Shown here one piece after another: positions 24,098 through 32,367 of a stretch of 52,879 bases of DNA. The notes beneath the pieces were generated by a model, which was given only the letters and a program-made list of their open reading frames with translations, was not told the DNA's origin and did not search any database. Position numbers and translations under genes: made by a program. The DNA lies in contig NZ_BMNT01000010.1 in assembly GCF_014646695.1 (NCBI RefSeq), forward strand, positions 1 to 52,879, in the 5' to 3' direction. The first letter of the stretch is position 1; each line of letters starts with the position of its first letter. The stretch comes from Sphaerisporangium melleum. GTDB taxonomy: Bacteria; Actinomycetota; Actinomycetes; Streptosporangiales; Streptosporangiaceae.

Positions 24098-25063
24098 TCA
24101 GGAGAGGGCGGGGGTGGTGTAGGTGAGGAGGGTGGACTGGCTGTCGTCGGGGACGGCGGTGAGCTGGAGGGCGTTGCCCTTGGCCTCGATCCAGGTCGGG
24201 TTGCGGGTGATCGAGTTGCCCGCGGCGCTGAGCGCGGTCACCGGGACGGTGTTGATCGCGGTCAGCGAGTCGAGGTCGAGCAGGGAGATGCCGCCGAGCT
24301 GGAACGACTGGCCGCCGACGTTCAGGCTCGCGACGCCGGTGCAGGCGGCCTTGCCCTCAGCGAGGTAGTCGCAGTCCTGGAAGTCGGTGAACTGCTCGGG
24401 GTTCTTCGCGGTCCGCTTGAGCCTGCCGTCCATGTTCCAGGTGTAGAAGGTGCGCGAGCCCCAGCTGATGCCGACCAGGCGGTTGTTCTTCTGGTCGTGG
24501 ACGACGCCGCCGATGTGGTCGTCGACGCGTAGCACCTCGGTGGCGCGGAACTTCGCGAGGTCCACCTTGTAGACGATCGCCTTGCTGTTCGGGCGGTACT
24601 CGGCGACCGGGATCCACAGGTACCGGCCGTCGTAGTCGATGCCGCCGGGGTGGTAGGCGTTGCCGTCCTTGAACGTCAGGTCGCGCAGCAGGTTGCCGGC
24701 CTGGTCGTACTCGAAGAGGTGGCCGAGGCCCTCGCCCGGGGTGCGGTCGTAGCCGTCGCAGGCCGGGTTGCACGGGGTGGTCGGCTTGATGATCTCGACG
24801 GACGACATGTAGTACCGGTCGCCGACCCGGAGCATGCCCTGCGGGTGGTAGGTCTCGAAGTTCAGCTTCAGCGGGGCCGCGCTCTGCGTCCAGGAGGTGC
24901 CGCGGGCCACCTTGGTGAGGAGCTGCGCGGTGGCGCCGTCCCGTGCGGGATGCCCGTTGTCGTGCCGGTCGTCGGCCGCGGAGGCGATCGCCGAGGTGCC
25001 GGCGATGACGGCGGCGGCGAGGGACAGCGACAGCAGCAGCCGCCGCTTCATACCCAGACGCAT
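24098..25063 (-). CDS. secreted protein, beta-propeller-like (DUF6454-type)
   Basis: 321 residues from ATG 25063 (GGAAAGGG 5 bases upstream). A signal peptide MRLGMKRRLLLSLSLAAAV ends near SAIASA/ADD. The mature part has repeated strand motifs (YHPQGMLRVGDRYYMSSVEI, YHPGGIDYDGRYLWIPVAEY, DDHIGGVVHDQKNNRLVGI, GISLLDLDSLTAINTVPV), which read as blades of a propeller. A cysteine pair CNPACDG lies near residue 110. I believe this is the DUF6454 family; no enzymatic function is known to me. Confidence 0.75.
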   Translation of the reverse strand: MRLGMKRRLLLSLSLAAAVIAGTSAIASAADDRHDNGHPARDGATAQLLTKVARGTSWTQSAAPLKLNFETYHPQGMLRVGDRYYMSSVEIIKPTTPCNPACDGYDRTPGEGLGHLFEYDQAGNLLRDLTFKDGNAYHPGGIDYDGRYLWIPVAEYRPNSKAIVYKVDLAKFRATEVLRVDDHIGGVVHDQKNNRLVGISWGSRTFYTWNMDGRLKRTAKNPEQFTDFQDCDYLAEGKAACTGVASLNVGGQSFQLGGISLLDLDSLTAINTVPVTALSAAGNSITRNPTWIEAKGNALQLTAVPDDSQSTLLTYTTPALS

Positions 25064-25178
25064 GGTTGCCCTTTCCGGGAGTCGAGGGTGTGGCGGGAGG
25101 CGCCGATGATCGTGCGGACGCCGCCGGCAAGTACAACAGGCGCGGATGAATGCCCAACCAAGCACGAATTGCTCTCTA

Positions 25179-25195
25179 GTCCACATTTAGTGGAC
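25179..25195. promoter_or_regulatory. palindrome GTCCAC-ATTTA-GTGGAC upstream of the secreted-protein gene
   Basis: Perfect six-base arms around an A/T core, 116 bases upstream of the start codon at 25063 and downstream of kinase-BMP copy 2. Operator-like; function inferred. Confidence 0.35.
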
Positions 25196-25298
25196 AAACG
25201 GGATATAGACGGCGTCGTCCGGCAGGAAGCCGTTGTCCGTCTCGCCGTGCCTCAGATCACGGGCGGTGCGTCGCGGTCACAGGGGTCGATGTGTCCGA

Positions 25299-27341
25299 TC
25301 ACTGCTTCGGGACGTCGATCCGGCCGTTGGCGATCTTCTGTTCCACCTCGTCCAGGCGGGCCGTGATGTCGCCGATCTGATCGCCGGTCGTGGTGTAGGC
25401 GAAGCCGTGGGCCTGGAGGCCGTAGACGATGCGGCCGGGCTTGGTGGAGCCGGTGGCGAAGTCTTCGAGGTAGTCGAAGACGACCATGTCGATGCGCTTG
25501 ATGATCGAGGTGAGGACGACATCGCGCATCGCGCCGTCCGCGGTGTGGGCCTCGTCACCATCGGCGCCGATGACGTGCCCGCCGGCCGCCTCGGCGGCTC
25601 GCATCACGCCGAGGTTGGAGTCGCCCGCCGCCTGGAAGAGCACATCGGCCTGCGCGCGGAACAGGCCGGCCGCGACGGTCTCGCCCTGGTCGGGGTCGTT
25701 GAAGCCGCCGAAGTCCGGGGAGCGGGTCACGTACTTCACGTCGATCTTGATGTCCGGCTTGACCGACCGGGCGCCCGCGACGAAGCCTGCGGCGGCCCGT
25801 TCGATCGGTCCCTCGTCGTTGACCGCTCCGACGAAGCCCACGTGCCCGTTCTTCGACTTCAGGGCCGCCGCCACGCCGGCGAGGTAGCCGCCTTCCTGGT
25901 CGGCGAAGACCAGGTTGGAGATGTTGCCGCCCTTCGCCTCCTCGCTGTCGACGATCGCGAAGGTGGTGCCGGGGAACTCGGTCGCGACGGCCTTGACCGC
26001 CTCGGAGTAGGCGTAGCCGATGGCGATGATCGGGTCGTACCCGCTCTTGGCGAGTCCTCTCAGCCGCTGCGCCTTCTGCTCCTCGGTCTCACCGGCCTTC
26101 GCCGCCAGTTCCTTGATCTCGCGTGCGCCGAGTTCCCGCTTGGCGCGTTCGAGGCCCTGGACGGCCGAGTCGTTGAACCACATGTCGCCCCGGCCGCCGA
26201 TGTCCAGGGCGACACCGACCTTGTCCAGCTTGCCGGCGACGGCGGCGACGGCGGACGAGGAGGCGGTGGCTCGGCGGGAGGCAGCGGGAGTGGCGGCGGG
26301 ACCGGCGGAGTCGACGGGGTGGCCGCCGGGCGAATTCCACAGCCAGACGCCGGCCATGACCGCGAGGGCGAACAGCGCACTCAGCACGGGGACCGTCGCG
26401 CGCGGCCTGACGCGGCGGTGTCGTCCGGTCTGGGGTGGACCGACCGTGGGCCCCGCCGGCGAAGCCGGTGACGCGGCGCCGTTGGTGGCGGGCGAGACGC
26501 CGGCCGCGACGCCCGGCGGCGGGGCCGCGTCGTGGCCGACCAACTGGAGCATGATCTCGGCCGCCGTCGGCCTGGCCTGCGGGTCCTTGGCGAGGCAGCG
26601 GCCGAGGAGCGGACGCAGCGCCCCGGGTAGCTCGGTGAGGTCGGGTTCGGCGGTGAGGACGGCCTGCAGGACGGCCGGCACGCTGGTGCCGCCGAAGGCA
26701 CGACGGCCGGTGGCCGCGAAGACCATGGTCACCGCCCAGGCGAACACGTCGGCCGGTGGGCCGACCTGCTCACCGGCGATCTGTTCCGGCGCCATGTACA
26801 TCGGGGTACCGGCGACGCCGCCGCCGCTGCCGGTGACCGTGACCGAGTCCAGGGCGCGGGCGACGCCGAAGTCGATCACCCGCGGCCCGTCCGGGCCGAG
26901 CAGCACATTGCTCGGCTTGAAGTCACGGTGGACGACACCCGCCTGATGGATCGCGGCCAGCGCGCCGGCCGTGCCCAACGCCAGCCGAACCAGCTCGTCA
27001 CCGGTCAGCGGCCCACGTCCGCGGACCCGCTGCTCCAGCGAGACGCCCTCGACGTACTCACTGACGATGTACGGCTGGTGGTTCGCCGTACCGACCTCGA
27101 TGACCCGCGCCGTGGAGAACGTCGCCACCCGCCGCGCGGTGGCGACCTCCCGCAGGAATCTACGCTCGGCGTCCTGGTCCATCGCCTGGTGCGGGTGCAG
27201 CACCTTGATGGCGACCCGGTCCCCCGCGGGCGACTCGGCCAGATACACCGTTCCCTGCCCACCCTGACCGATGCGGCCGAGCACCCGGTAGTCACCGACA
27301 TGGCCCGGCTCACCGGCACGTAACGGGGACAGGTCGGACAT
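25299..27341 (-). CDS. Ser/Thr protein kinase fused to extracellular BMP-family domain (copy 2)
   Basis: 680 residues from ATG 27341 (GGAGGGGTGG upstream; the longer open frame has no support). It has the same plan as the copy at 18916: kinase (GRIGQGGQGTVYLAESPAG, VAIKVL, HRDFKPSNVLL, VIDFGVA, MAPEQIAGEQ), a proline/alanine linker that is shorter, one transmembrane segment (VPVLSALFALAVMAGVWLW) and the BMP fold (KVGVALDIGGRGDMWFNDSA, DPIIAIGYAYS, DVLFQAAGDSNLGVMRAAEA). The kinase and BMP parts are nearly identical between copies and the linkers diverge, so duplication is recent. Substitutions in the BMP pocket region may change the ligand. Confidence 0.9.
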   Translation of the reverse strand: MSDLSPLRAGEPGHVGDYRVLGRIGQGGQGTVYLAESPAGDRVAIKVLHPHQAMDQDAERRFLREVATARRVATFSTARVIEVGTANHQPYIVSEYVEGVSLEQRVRGRGPLTGDELVRLALGTAGALAAIHQAGVVHRDFKPSNVLLGPDGPRVIDFGVARALDSVTVTGSGGGVAGTPMYMAPEQIAGEQVGPPADVFAWAVTMVFAATGRRAFGGTSVPAVLQAVLTAEPDLTELPGALRPLLGRCLAKDPQARPTAAEIMLQLVGHDAAPPPGVAAGVSPATNGAASPASPAGPTVGPPQTGRHRRVRPRATVPVLSALFALAVMAGVWLWNSPGGHPVDSAGPAATPAASRRATASSSAVAAVAGKLDKVGVALDIGGRGDMWFNDSAVQGLERAKRELGAREIKELAAKAGETEEQKAQRLRGLAKSGYDPIIAIGYAYSEAVKAVATEFPGTTFAIVDSEEAKGGNISNLVFADQEGGYLAGVAAALKSKNGHVGFVGAVNDEGPIERAAAGFVAGARSVKPDIKIDVKYVTRSPDFGGFNDPDQGETVAAGLFRAQADVLFQAAGDSNLGVMRAAEAAGGHVIGADGDEAHTADGAMRDVVLTSIIKRIDMVVFDYLEDFATGSTKPGRIVYGLQAHGFAYTTTGDQIGDITARLDEVEQKIANGRIDVPKQ

Positions 27342-27355
27342 CCACCCCTCCAGCG

Positions 27356-27368
27356 TGTCGGTCCGACA
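27356..27368. promoter_or_regulatory. palindrome TGTCGG-T-CCGACA ahead of kinase-BMP copy 2
   Basis: Six-base arms with the same centre-to-ATG distance (21 bases) as the copy at 21020, preceded on the minus strand by CCCCTATTGT, where TATTGT fits a -10. Outside this block the two upstream regions differ. Confidence 0.55.
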
Positions 27369-27553
27369 ATAGGGGATCATGCGCTTCCCAGGTGCGAAAT
27401 CGCCGACACGCCGGCGTACCAGGGGTGATCGGCTCCGTGCGGCCGCGTACGAGCCCGCGAACGCCCCGCCGACCAGGCGGTGGGCGACGACGGCCTGGGG
27501 GCCGGCACCCATGCGATGGACGGGATGAGGGTCGGTGGGATTTGCTTGGCGGC

Positions 27554-28465
27554 ATGACTGAGACCATTCCCACCGAGCTGGAAGTGCTGGACGAACGGTT
27601 CGCCTCGGTGGGCGGTGACAAGCAGGTCGAGCGCATCGCGCAGGGCTGCCGCTGGGCCGAGGGGCCGGTGTACGTGCCGTCCGGGCGATATCTGGTGTGG
27701 AGCGACATTCCGAACGACCGGATGCTGCGCTGGGACGAGTTGACCGGGCACGTGGGCCCGTTCCGGGTCCCCGCCGGGTACACCAACGGACACACCCTGG
27801 ACGCGCAGGGCCGGCTCATCTCGTGTGAGCACGGGCGGCGCCGGGTGACCCGTACCGAGCACGACGGCTCGGTCACCGTCATCGCGGACCGCTGGGAGGG
27901 CAAGCGGTTCAACAGCCCGAACGACGTGGTGGTGAAGTCGGACGGCTCCGTGTGGTTCACCGATCCGTCGTACGGGATCGTCAGCGACTACGAGGGCCAC
28001 CAGGCCGACAGCGAGATCGGCGCGGATCAGGTCTACCGCGTGGACCCGGCCACCGGCGAGGTGCGCGTCGTCGCGGCCGACTTCGACCGGCCGAACGGGC
28101 TGGCGTTCTCGCTGGACGAGCGGCTGCTGTACGTCGTCGACACCCCGCGCAGGCACCTGCGGGTGTTCGACGTGCACGGCGATGGCACGCTGTCCGGCGG
28201 CAAGGTGCTCGCCGAGTGCACGGCGGGGGTGTTCGACGGCATCCGGCTGGACGACACCGGACGCATCTGGGCCGCCACCCACGAAGGCGTGCACTGCTTC
28301 GCCCCGGACGGCACACTGATCGGCAAGCTGCTCCTGCCGGAGAAGACCTCGAACCTGGTCTTCGGCGGCCTCAAGCGCAACTGGCTGTTCATGACCGCCA
28401 CCACCTCGGTGTACGCGATCATGCTGAACGTCCGCGGCGCCCGCCCCGCCTACGCCCGCCCCTGA
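27554..28465 (+). CDS. SMP-30/gluconolactonase/LRE-family lactonase
   Basis: 303 residues from ATG 27554. Typical six-bladed propeller signatures: GCRWAEGPVYVPSGRYLVWS, NGHTLDAQGRLISCEHGRRR, RFNSPNDVVVKSDGSVWFTD, DFDRPNGLAFSLDERLLYV and VFDGIRLDDTGRIWAATHEG. The metal ligands expected are E in WAEGP, N in SPND, N in RPNG and D in FDGIR, all present. It hydrolyses sugar lactones; the substrate is unknown. Divergent from kinase-BMP copy 2. Confidence 0.9.
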   Translation: MTETIPTELEVLDERFASVGGDKQVERIAQGCRWAEGPVYVPSGRYLVWSDIPNDRMLRWDELTGHVGPFRVPAGYTNGHTLDAQGRLISCEHGRRRVTRTEHDGSVTVIADRWEGKRFNSPNDVVVKSDGSVWFTDPSYGIVSDYEGHQADSEIGADQVYRVDPATGEVRVVAADFDRPNGLAFSLDERLLYVVDTPRRHLRVFDVHGDGTLSGGKVLAECTAGVFDGIRLDDTGRIWAATHEGVHCFAPDGTLIGKLLLPEKTSNLVFGGLKRNWLFMTATTSVYAIMLNVRGARPAYARP

Positions 28466-28525
28466 GCGGGACCGCTGCTCTGCTCAACGTTGACGTGGCG
28501 CGGCGAGAGGAGCGTCATCAGCCGT

Positions 28526-28550
28526 CCGGCGTGAGCAGGCCGCACGCCGG
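28526..28550. terminator. stem-loop CCGGCGTG / CACGCCGG between convergent genes
   Basis: Eight-base perfect arms and a 9-base loop between the lactonase (ends 28465) and the toxin gene (ends 28584 on minus). Probably a shared terminator. Confidence 0.55.
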
Positions 28551-28583
28551 GCATGGGGACGGCCACCGGCCGTCGGGGACCGT

Positions 28584-28991
28584 TCAGTGCGGGACGACTT
28601 GTGCCCGCACCCCGGGCAGATCATCGAATGCGGCGGAGGAGTCCATCGTTACGATCGTTCTGGCAGTCGCCGCGGCTGTCGCGGCGATCAGCAGATCGTA
28701 CGCTCCCCGCGTCTTTCCCACTCGTCGGACGTGCGCCATGAGGCGGGCATGAACCCGTGCGACGTCGGTTGTGTACTCCTCGACCGGAATCAAGGCAAGG
28801 ACGTCATCCACGAATGCCTGCCGGTTAGGACGGCGGGCCGCATCAGCCATCTCTACCCCGACGAGCAACTCCGCCACGGTTATCGCCGCGATCGCGACAT
28901 CGTCAGCGTCACCGATCACCGTGTCCACCGAAGCCCTGCCTCGCTCAGCGGCGATGAGCACACCTGTGTCCAGGATCAAGCGTCGGGCCAC
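28584..28991 (-). CDS. PIN-domain toxin (VapC-type ribonuclease)
   Basis: 135 residues. The PIN acids are in order: D8 in LILDTGVLIAAE, E42 in AAITVAELLVGVE, D100 in RGAYDLLIAATA and D117 in TIVTMDSSAAFDDL. The start overlaps the antitoxin end by 16 bases. VapC toxins are magnesium-dependent RNases, usually cutting tRNA; the target here is unknown. Confidence 0.88.
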   Translation of the reverse strand: MARRLILDTGVLIAAERGRASVDTVIGDADDVAIAAITVAELLVGVEMADAARRPNRQAFVDDVLALIPVEEYTTDVARVHARLMAHVRRVGKTRGAYDLLIAATAAATARTIVTMDSSAAFDDLPGVRAQVVPH

Positions 28992-29236
28992 AGGCTCCTC
29001 ATCTCGTCGTCAACCGCTTCCCTGGCCTCCGCGATGTCAGCGGCGAAGTCGGCGTCCAATGTTCCCGCGCTTCTGGCGAGAAACGCCTTGACCATACGCC
29101 CAGGCGCCGTTGGCGCGGGGCCGATGACCGCTATCTGCCTTCCGCCCCGGGTCACCACGATCGTCTCGCCTCGCTCGGCTTCGTCGAGAACCGCCGCAAA
29201 GCTCCGAGATGCCTCGGTCGCTGTCATCACCTTCAT
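28976..29236 (-). CDS. Phd/YefM-type antitoxin partner
   Basis: 86 residues with the Phd/YefM N-terminal DNA-binding fold (MKVMTATEASRSFAAVLDEA, ERGETIVVTRGGRQIAVI) and a C-terminal helix rich in acids (ADFAADIAEAREAVDDEM) that should wrap the toxin. First gene of the pair, overlapping the toxin start. A palindrome stands 3 bases before its ATG, consistent with autorepression. Confidence 0.88.
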   Translation of the reverse strand: MKVMTATEASRSFAAVLDEAERGETIVVTRGGRQIAVIGPAPTAPGRMVKAFLARSAGTLDADFAADIAEAREAVDDEMRSLWPDA

Positions 29237-29239
29237 GAA

Positions 29240-29254
29240 ATCAGATTATCTGAT
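29240..29254. promoter_or_regulatory. operator palindrome ATCAGA-TTA-TCTGAT of the toxin-antitoxin pair
   Basis: Perfect six-base arms immediately upstream of the antitoxin ATG (29236). The sequence is A/T-rich and overlaps a possible -10, so transcription may be leaderless and blocked by the antitoxin complex. Confidence 0.6.
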
Positions 29255-29300
29255 AACCCTCTCCGCTCATGACACGGCATCGCGGGCCAGGGGGTGGCTG

Positions 29301-32168
29301 TCAATGCGATCGGTGATGCGATGTGGCTTGGTGCAGGCGGTCGCTTCGCCGTCCAGGCCGGATGCGTCGTCGCCGGAGCCGGGTGATGAGCAGCGTGGCC
29401 ACCGCCAGAACCAGCGAGGCGGCAGCCACATGGAGGCCGGTGCGGAGGCCGGGTGGGGTGAAGGTGCAGGTCAGAGTGGTGGACGTGCCGTCGAGGGGGA
29501 CGGCGAGCAGGCCGAGGTGGTGTCGGAGCGGGCGGTGACGGCCGGGGCCCAGGGCGCAGGTCCAGCCGCGGATGGCCGGGACCGCCACGATCGCCGTGCC
29601 CGTGCTGCCCGGCGGCAGCGTGGCACTGAGGGTGTGGCCGGAGACGCGCACCTTGGTGGCGCCGGTGTCGCGCAGGCGGTGTACGGCCTTGGCCAGGCGG
29701 GCGGGGTCCAGGCAGCCGATCGCCTGGCGGGGCACGCTGCCGGGCAGGCTCGGGCGCAGCTTGACTTTCAGCCGTCCCGTCTTGGGCACCACGCCGAGCC
29801 GCTGGACCGGCGCGCGTCGCTGCCCGGCGACGCCGCCGAACGGCACCGGCTCGTTGCCGGCCAGCGTCGCCACGCCCGCGAGCTCGGGGGCGTTGAGGTA
29901 CACCTCGAGGCCAGGGCGGCAGGTCGCGCGCAGGACGTAGGGGTAGGAGCGGCTCGGGACGAGGTCGGGCGTCATCGCCAGCGCCCCCTGCGCGTCCGGC
30001 GGTAGCTCGGTGCGGTCGTGGGCGAGGTAGCGCACGTCCGGGACGTCGTAGACCGGGCTCCCCAGCAGCAGTTCCTGGTTGTGGAACGGCGACGCCCCGT
30101 ACGCGGGGACGGGGTGGGACGGCGGGCGGACCGTGACCAGGGGCGCGGCGGGCCGCCGTACGAGGGTGACCGCGGCGTCCCGGGGCGACGCACCGATCGT
30201 GCGCGTGGGCCGAGCGGTGCCCTCGGCCACGGTCATGGGCGACGGCGTTCCGGTCGTGGCCAGAGGGCCGGGTCGTACTCGCGTCATGGCCTGCGACAGC
30301 GTTCGCCACACCTCCGCCGGCCAGGACGGCGCTGCTCCTCTGTCCGTAAGCGGCGGCGCGGGAACGGAGTGGGCGCGGGCGGCGATGCCGAGGGCGGCGT
30401 CGGTGACCGGATTGTCCAGGCTCGCAGGAGCACGGCCGCGCGACGCCCAGCCGAAGCCGAGGCGGTGCAGGGTGTCGATCAGCACGGCGGAGGTCATGCT
30501 GCTGTAGTACTGAGCGCCTTCGCCGCCGACGAGCTGCGGGGCGTTGGCGCTCACCTGCGCCCGGCCCGGGTCGGTGCGATACGCGGGCCAGCCGTCCGCC
30601 GCGGCGACCGCCGTCCGCAGCTTCGCGTGCCACGGCCCCCAGGCGGCGTGCTCGTCCAGGTGGACGGCGCGCTTGACGTCGACCGACGCGACGTTCGCCG
30701 CGGCCTCGACGGTCTGCACGGCGGCGAGCCCCGCCAGCGCGGCGAGTGCCACGCCGCGCCGCACCCGTTCCCCGCGGCGGCGGGCGAGCACGAGCATGCC
30801 GTACAGCACGGCCCCGGCCACGGCGACGGCGGCGACCCGCTCGATCATCCGCGGCGTGGTCTGCTCCCAGCCCGACGCGGTCCACACGACGCCCGCGAGC
30901 AGCGCCGCGGCTCCGGCCAGCGCGGGCGGGCGCGGGAGGCCGCGCGAAAGCGACGTCCAGCCGGCGACGACCAGCAGGCCGCACAGGACGAACGCCTCGC
31001 GGTAGAAGCTGCCGTTCGGGTTGGTGAACGCGTACCAGAACCGGACGGCCGGCTGCCACAGCATCGACGCCAGCACCAGGCCGATCGCCGCCGTCCAGGC
31101 CGCGCGGGCGCGCAACGGCACGGCGCGGTTGAACGGCAGCGTGAGCGCGGCGAACAGCGCGAAAGTGCCGACGAACAGCGCGGGCGAGCTGAACTGGTAA
31201 CCGCCCGGCAGCAGCCGGCCGAGCAGCGTGCCGGCCTCAGGCGGGACGAACGGCCGCGGCGCGACCGGCCAGGCGTCCTTGGCCGCCGCGTAGACGACCA
31301 GGACGACCGGTGCGGCGGTGCCCATGCCGAACGCCGCGTACAGCGCGGCCCGGGCGCAGCCGCGCAGCCGGGCGGGCAGCGACGCGGGTTCGGCCACCAG
31401 TCGGACGAGCAGGACGACGGCTGCGCCGAGCGTCGCGAAGTAGGCGGTGTAGAAGTCGCAGATCCAGACGAAGGCCACCGACGCCACGCCGAGCACGGCG
31501 AGGCGTTCGGTCAGCGCCCACTCGACGACCAGGCAGAGCAGCGGGAACGCGATGAGGCCGTCCAGCCACATCGGGTTGTAGACGGCGTCGGTCACCGCCC
31601 AGCCGCACAAGCCGTACGCGGCGCCGAAGACGGCCGCCACGCCGGAGCCGAACCGCAGCGGCCGGGACGAGATGCGGCGCAGGTACCAGGCCATGACGCC
31701 CGCCGCGGTCGCGATCTTGGCCACCGTGACGACGTAGACGGCCAGGTCCACCTGCTCGCGCGGGAACAGCGCGACCAGCAGTGAGAACGGGCTGGCCAGG
31801 TAGTAGAACAGGTCGGGGAGGTAGCTGGAGCCGAGGCCGGAGGCCCAGTTGACGAACAGGTCGCCACGGGCCCGGCCGTGCAGGACGTCCCAGTAGTACG
31901 CGTAGAAGGGCACGTACTGGTTGCCCAGGTCGCTGACACTGCGGGAGATCCCGCCGAACGGGAAGAACCCGGCGATGGCGTCCCCGGCGGTCAGTCCGGC
32001 GACGGCCAGCAGCGCCGCCATGATCGCCGCCCCGGCACGGGCGCGGACGGCCCGCGCGCCGGGCCGGACGCGGCCGGCGAGGACGTGGCCCAGAACGTCC
32101 ACCGGTACGGCATCCCCGTGCGGGTGCGACGACTCACCGGCGGGCGGCTGGAGTTCCTGCGTGGTCAA
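29301..32168 (-). CDS. YfhO-family large membrane protein
   Basis: 955 residues; start TTG 32168 with AGGA close upstream. It has about 12 hydrophobic segments over residues 45-490 (AAIMAALLAVAGLTAGDAIA, YVVTVAKIATAAGVMAWYL, ...), including the YfhO signature GGISRSVSDLGNQYVPFY, YYWDVLHGR and GSSYLPDLFYYLASPFSLL, then a long extracellular region and a final transmembrane helix (LHVAAASLVLAVATLLITRL) with a basic tail. YfhO proteins are GT-C-like and in Gram-positives glycosylate lipoteichoic-type polymers; the substrate in an actinomycete is unknown. Confidence 0.85.
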   Translation of the reverse strand: MTTQELQPPAGESSHPHGDAVPVDVLGHVLAGRVRPGARAVRARAGAAIMAALLAVAGLTAGDAIAGFFPFGGISRSVSDLGNQYVPFYAYYWDVLHGRARGDLFVNWASGLGSSYLPDLFYYLASPFSLLVALFPREQVDLAVYVVTVAKIATAAGVMAWYLRRISSRPLRFGSGVAAVFGAAYGLCGWAVTDAVYNPMWLDGLIAFPLLCLVVEWALTERLAVLGVASVAFVWICDFYTAYFATLGAAVVLLVRLVAEPASLPARLRGCARAALYAAFGMGTAAPVVLVVYAAAKDAWPVAPRPFVPPEAGTLLGRLLPGGYQFSSPALFVGTFALFAALTLPFNRAVPLRARAAWTAAIGLVLASMLWQPAVRFWYAFTNPNGSFYREAFVLCGLLVVAGWTSLSRGLPRPPALAGAAALLAGVVWTASGWEQTTPRMIERVAAVAVAGAVLYGMLVLARRRGERVRRGVALAALAGLAAVQTVEAAANVASVDVKRAVHLDEHAAWGPWHAKLRTAVAAADGWPAYRTDPGRAQVSANAPQLVGGEGAQYYSSMTSAVLIDTLHRLGFGWASRGRAPASLDNPVTDAALGIAARAHSVPAPPLTDRGAAPSWPAEVWRTLSQAMTRVRPGPLATTGTPSPMTVAEGTARPTRTIGASPRDAAVTLVRRPAAPLVTVRPPSHPVPAYGASPFHNQELLLGSPVYDVPDVRYLAHDRTELPPDAQGALAMTPDLVPSRSYPYVLRATCRPGLEVYLNAPELAGVATLAGNEPVPFGGVAGQRRAPVQRLGVVPKTGRLKVKLRPSLPGSVPRQAIGCLDPARLAKAVHRLRDTGATKVRVSGHTLSATLPPGSTGTAIVAVPAIRGWTCALGPGRHRPLRHHLGLLAVPLDGTSTTLTCTFTPPGLRTGLHVAAASLVLAVATLLITRLRRRRIRPGRRSDRLHQATSHHRSH

Positions 32169-32317
32169 GCGTCCTCATGGGCTCAAAGGGATGCGGCCGG
32201 TCACGGTGACCGGCCACGGGCAGAGCGGACCCTAGCCGATCTTCGTCCGCCCGGCGGGCGGCGTCCGCCAACGTTCACCCCTTAGACGATCACCGTCCGC
32301 CTTCCTCTCTCGCACCA

Positions 32318-32349
32318 CCGGCCCACCCGGTCCGGAACGGGTGGGCCGG
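32318..32349 (-). terminator. 12-base perfect stem terminator after the amine oxidase
   Basis: CCGGCCCACCCG (32318-32329) pairs with 32338-32349 around an 8-base loop, 18 bases past the oxidase stop on the minus strand. Confidence 0.75.
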
Positions 32350-32367
32350 CTGCGGCGGGGAAGCCGG

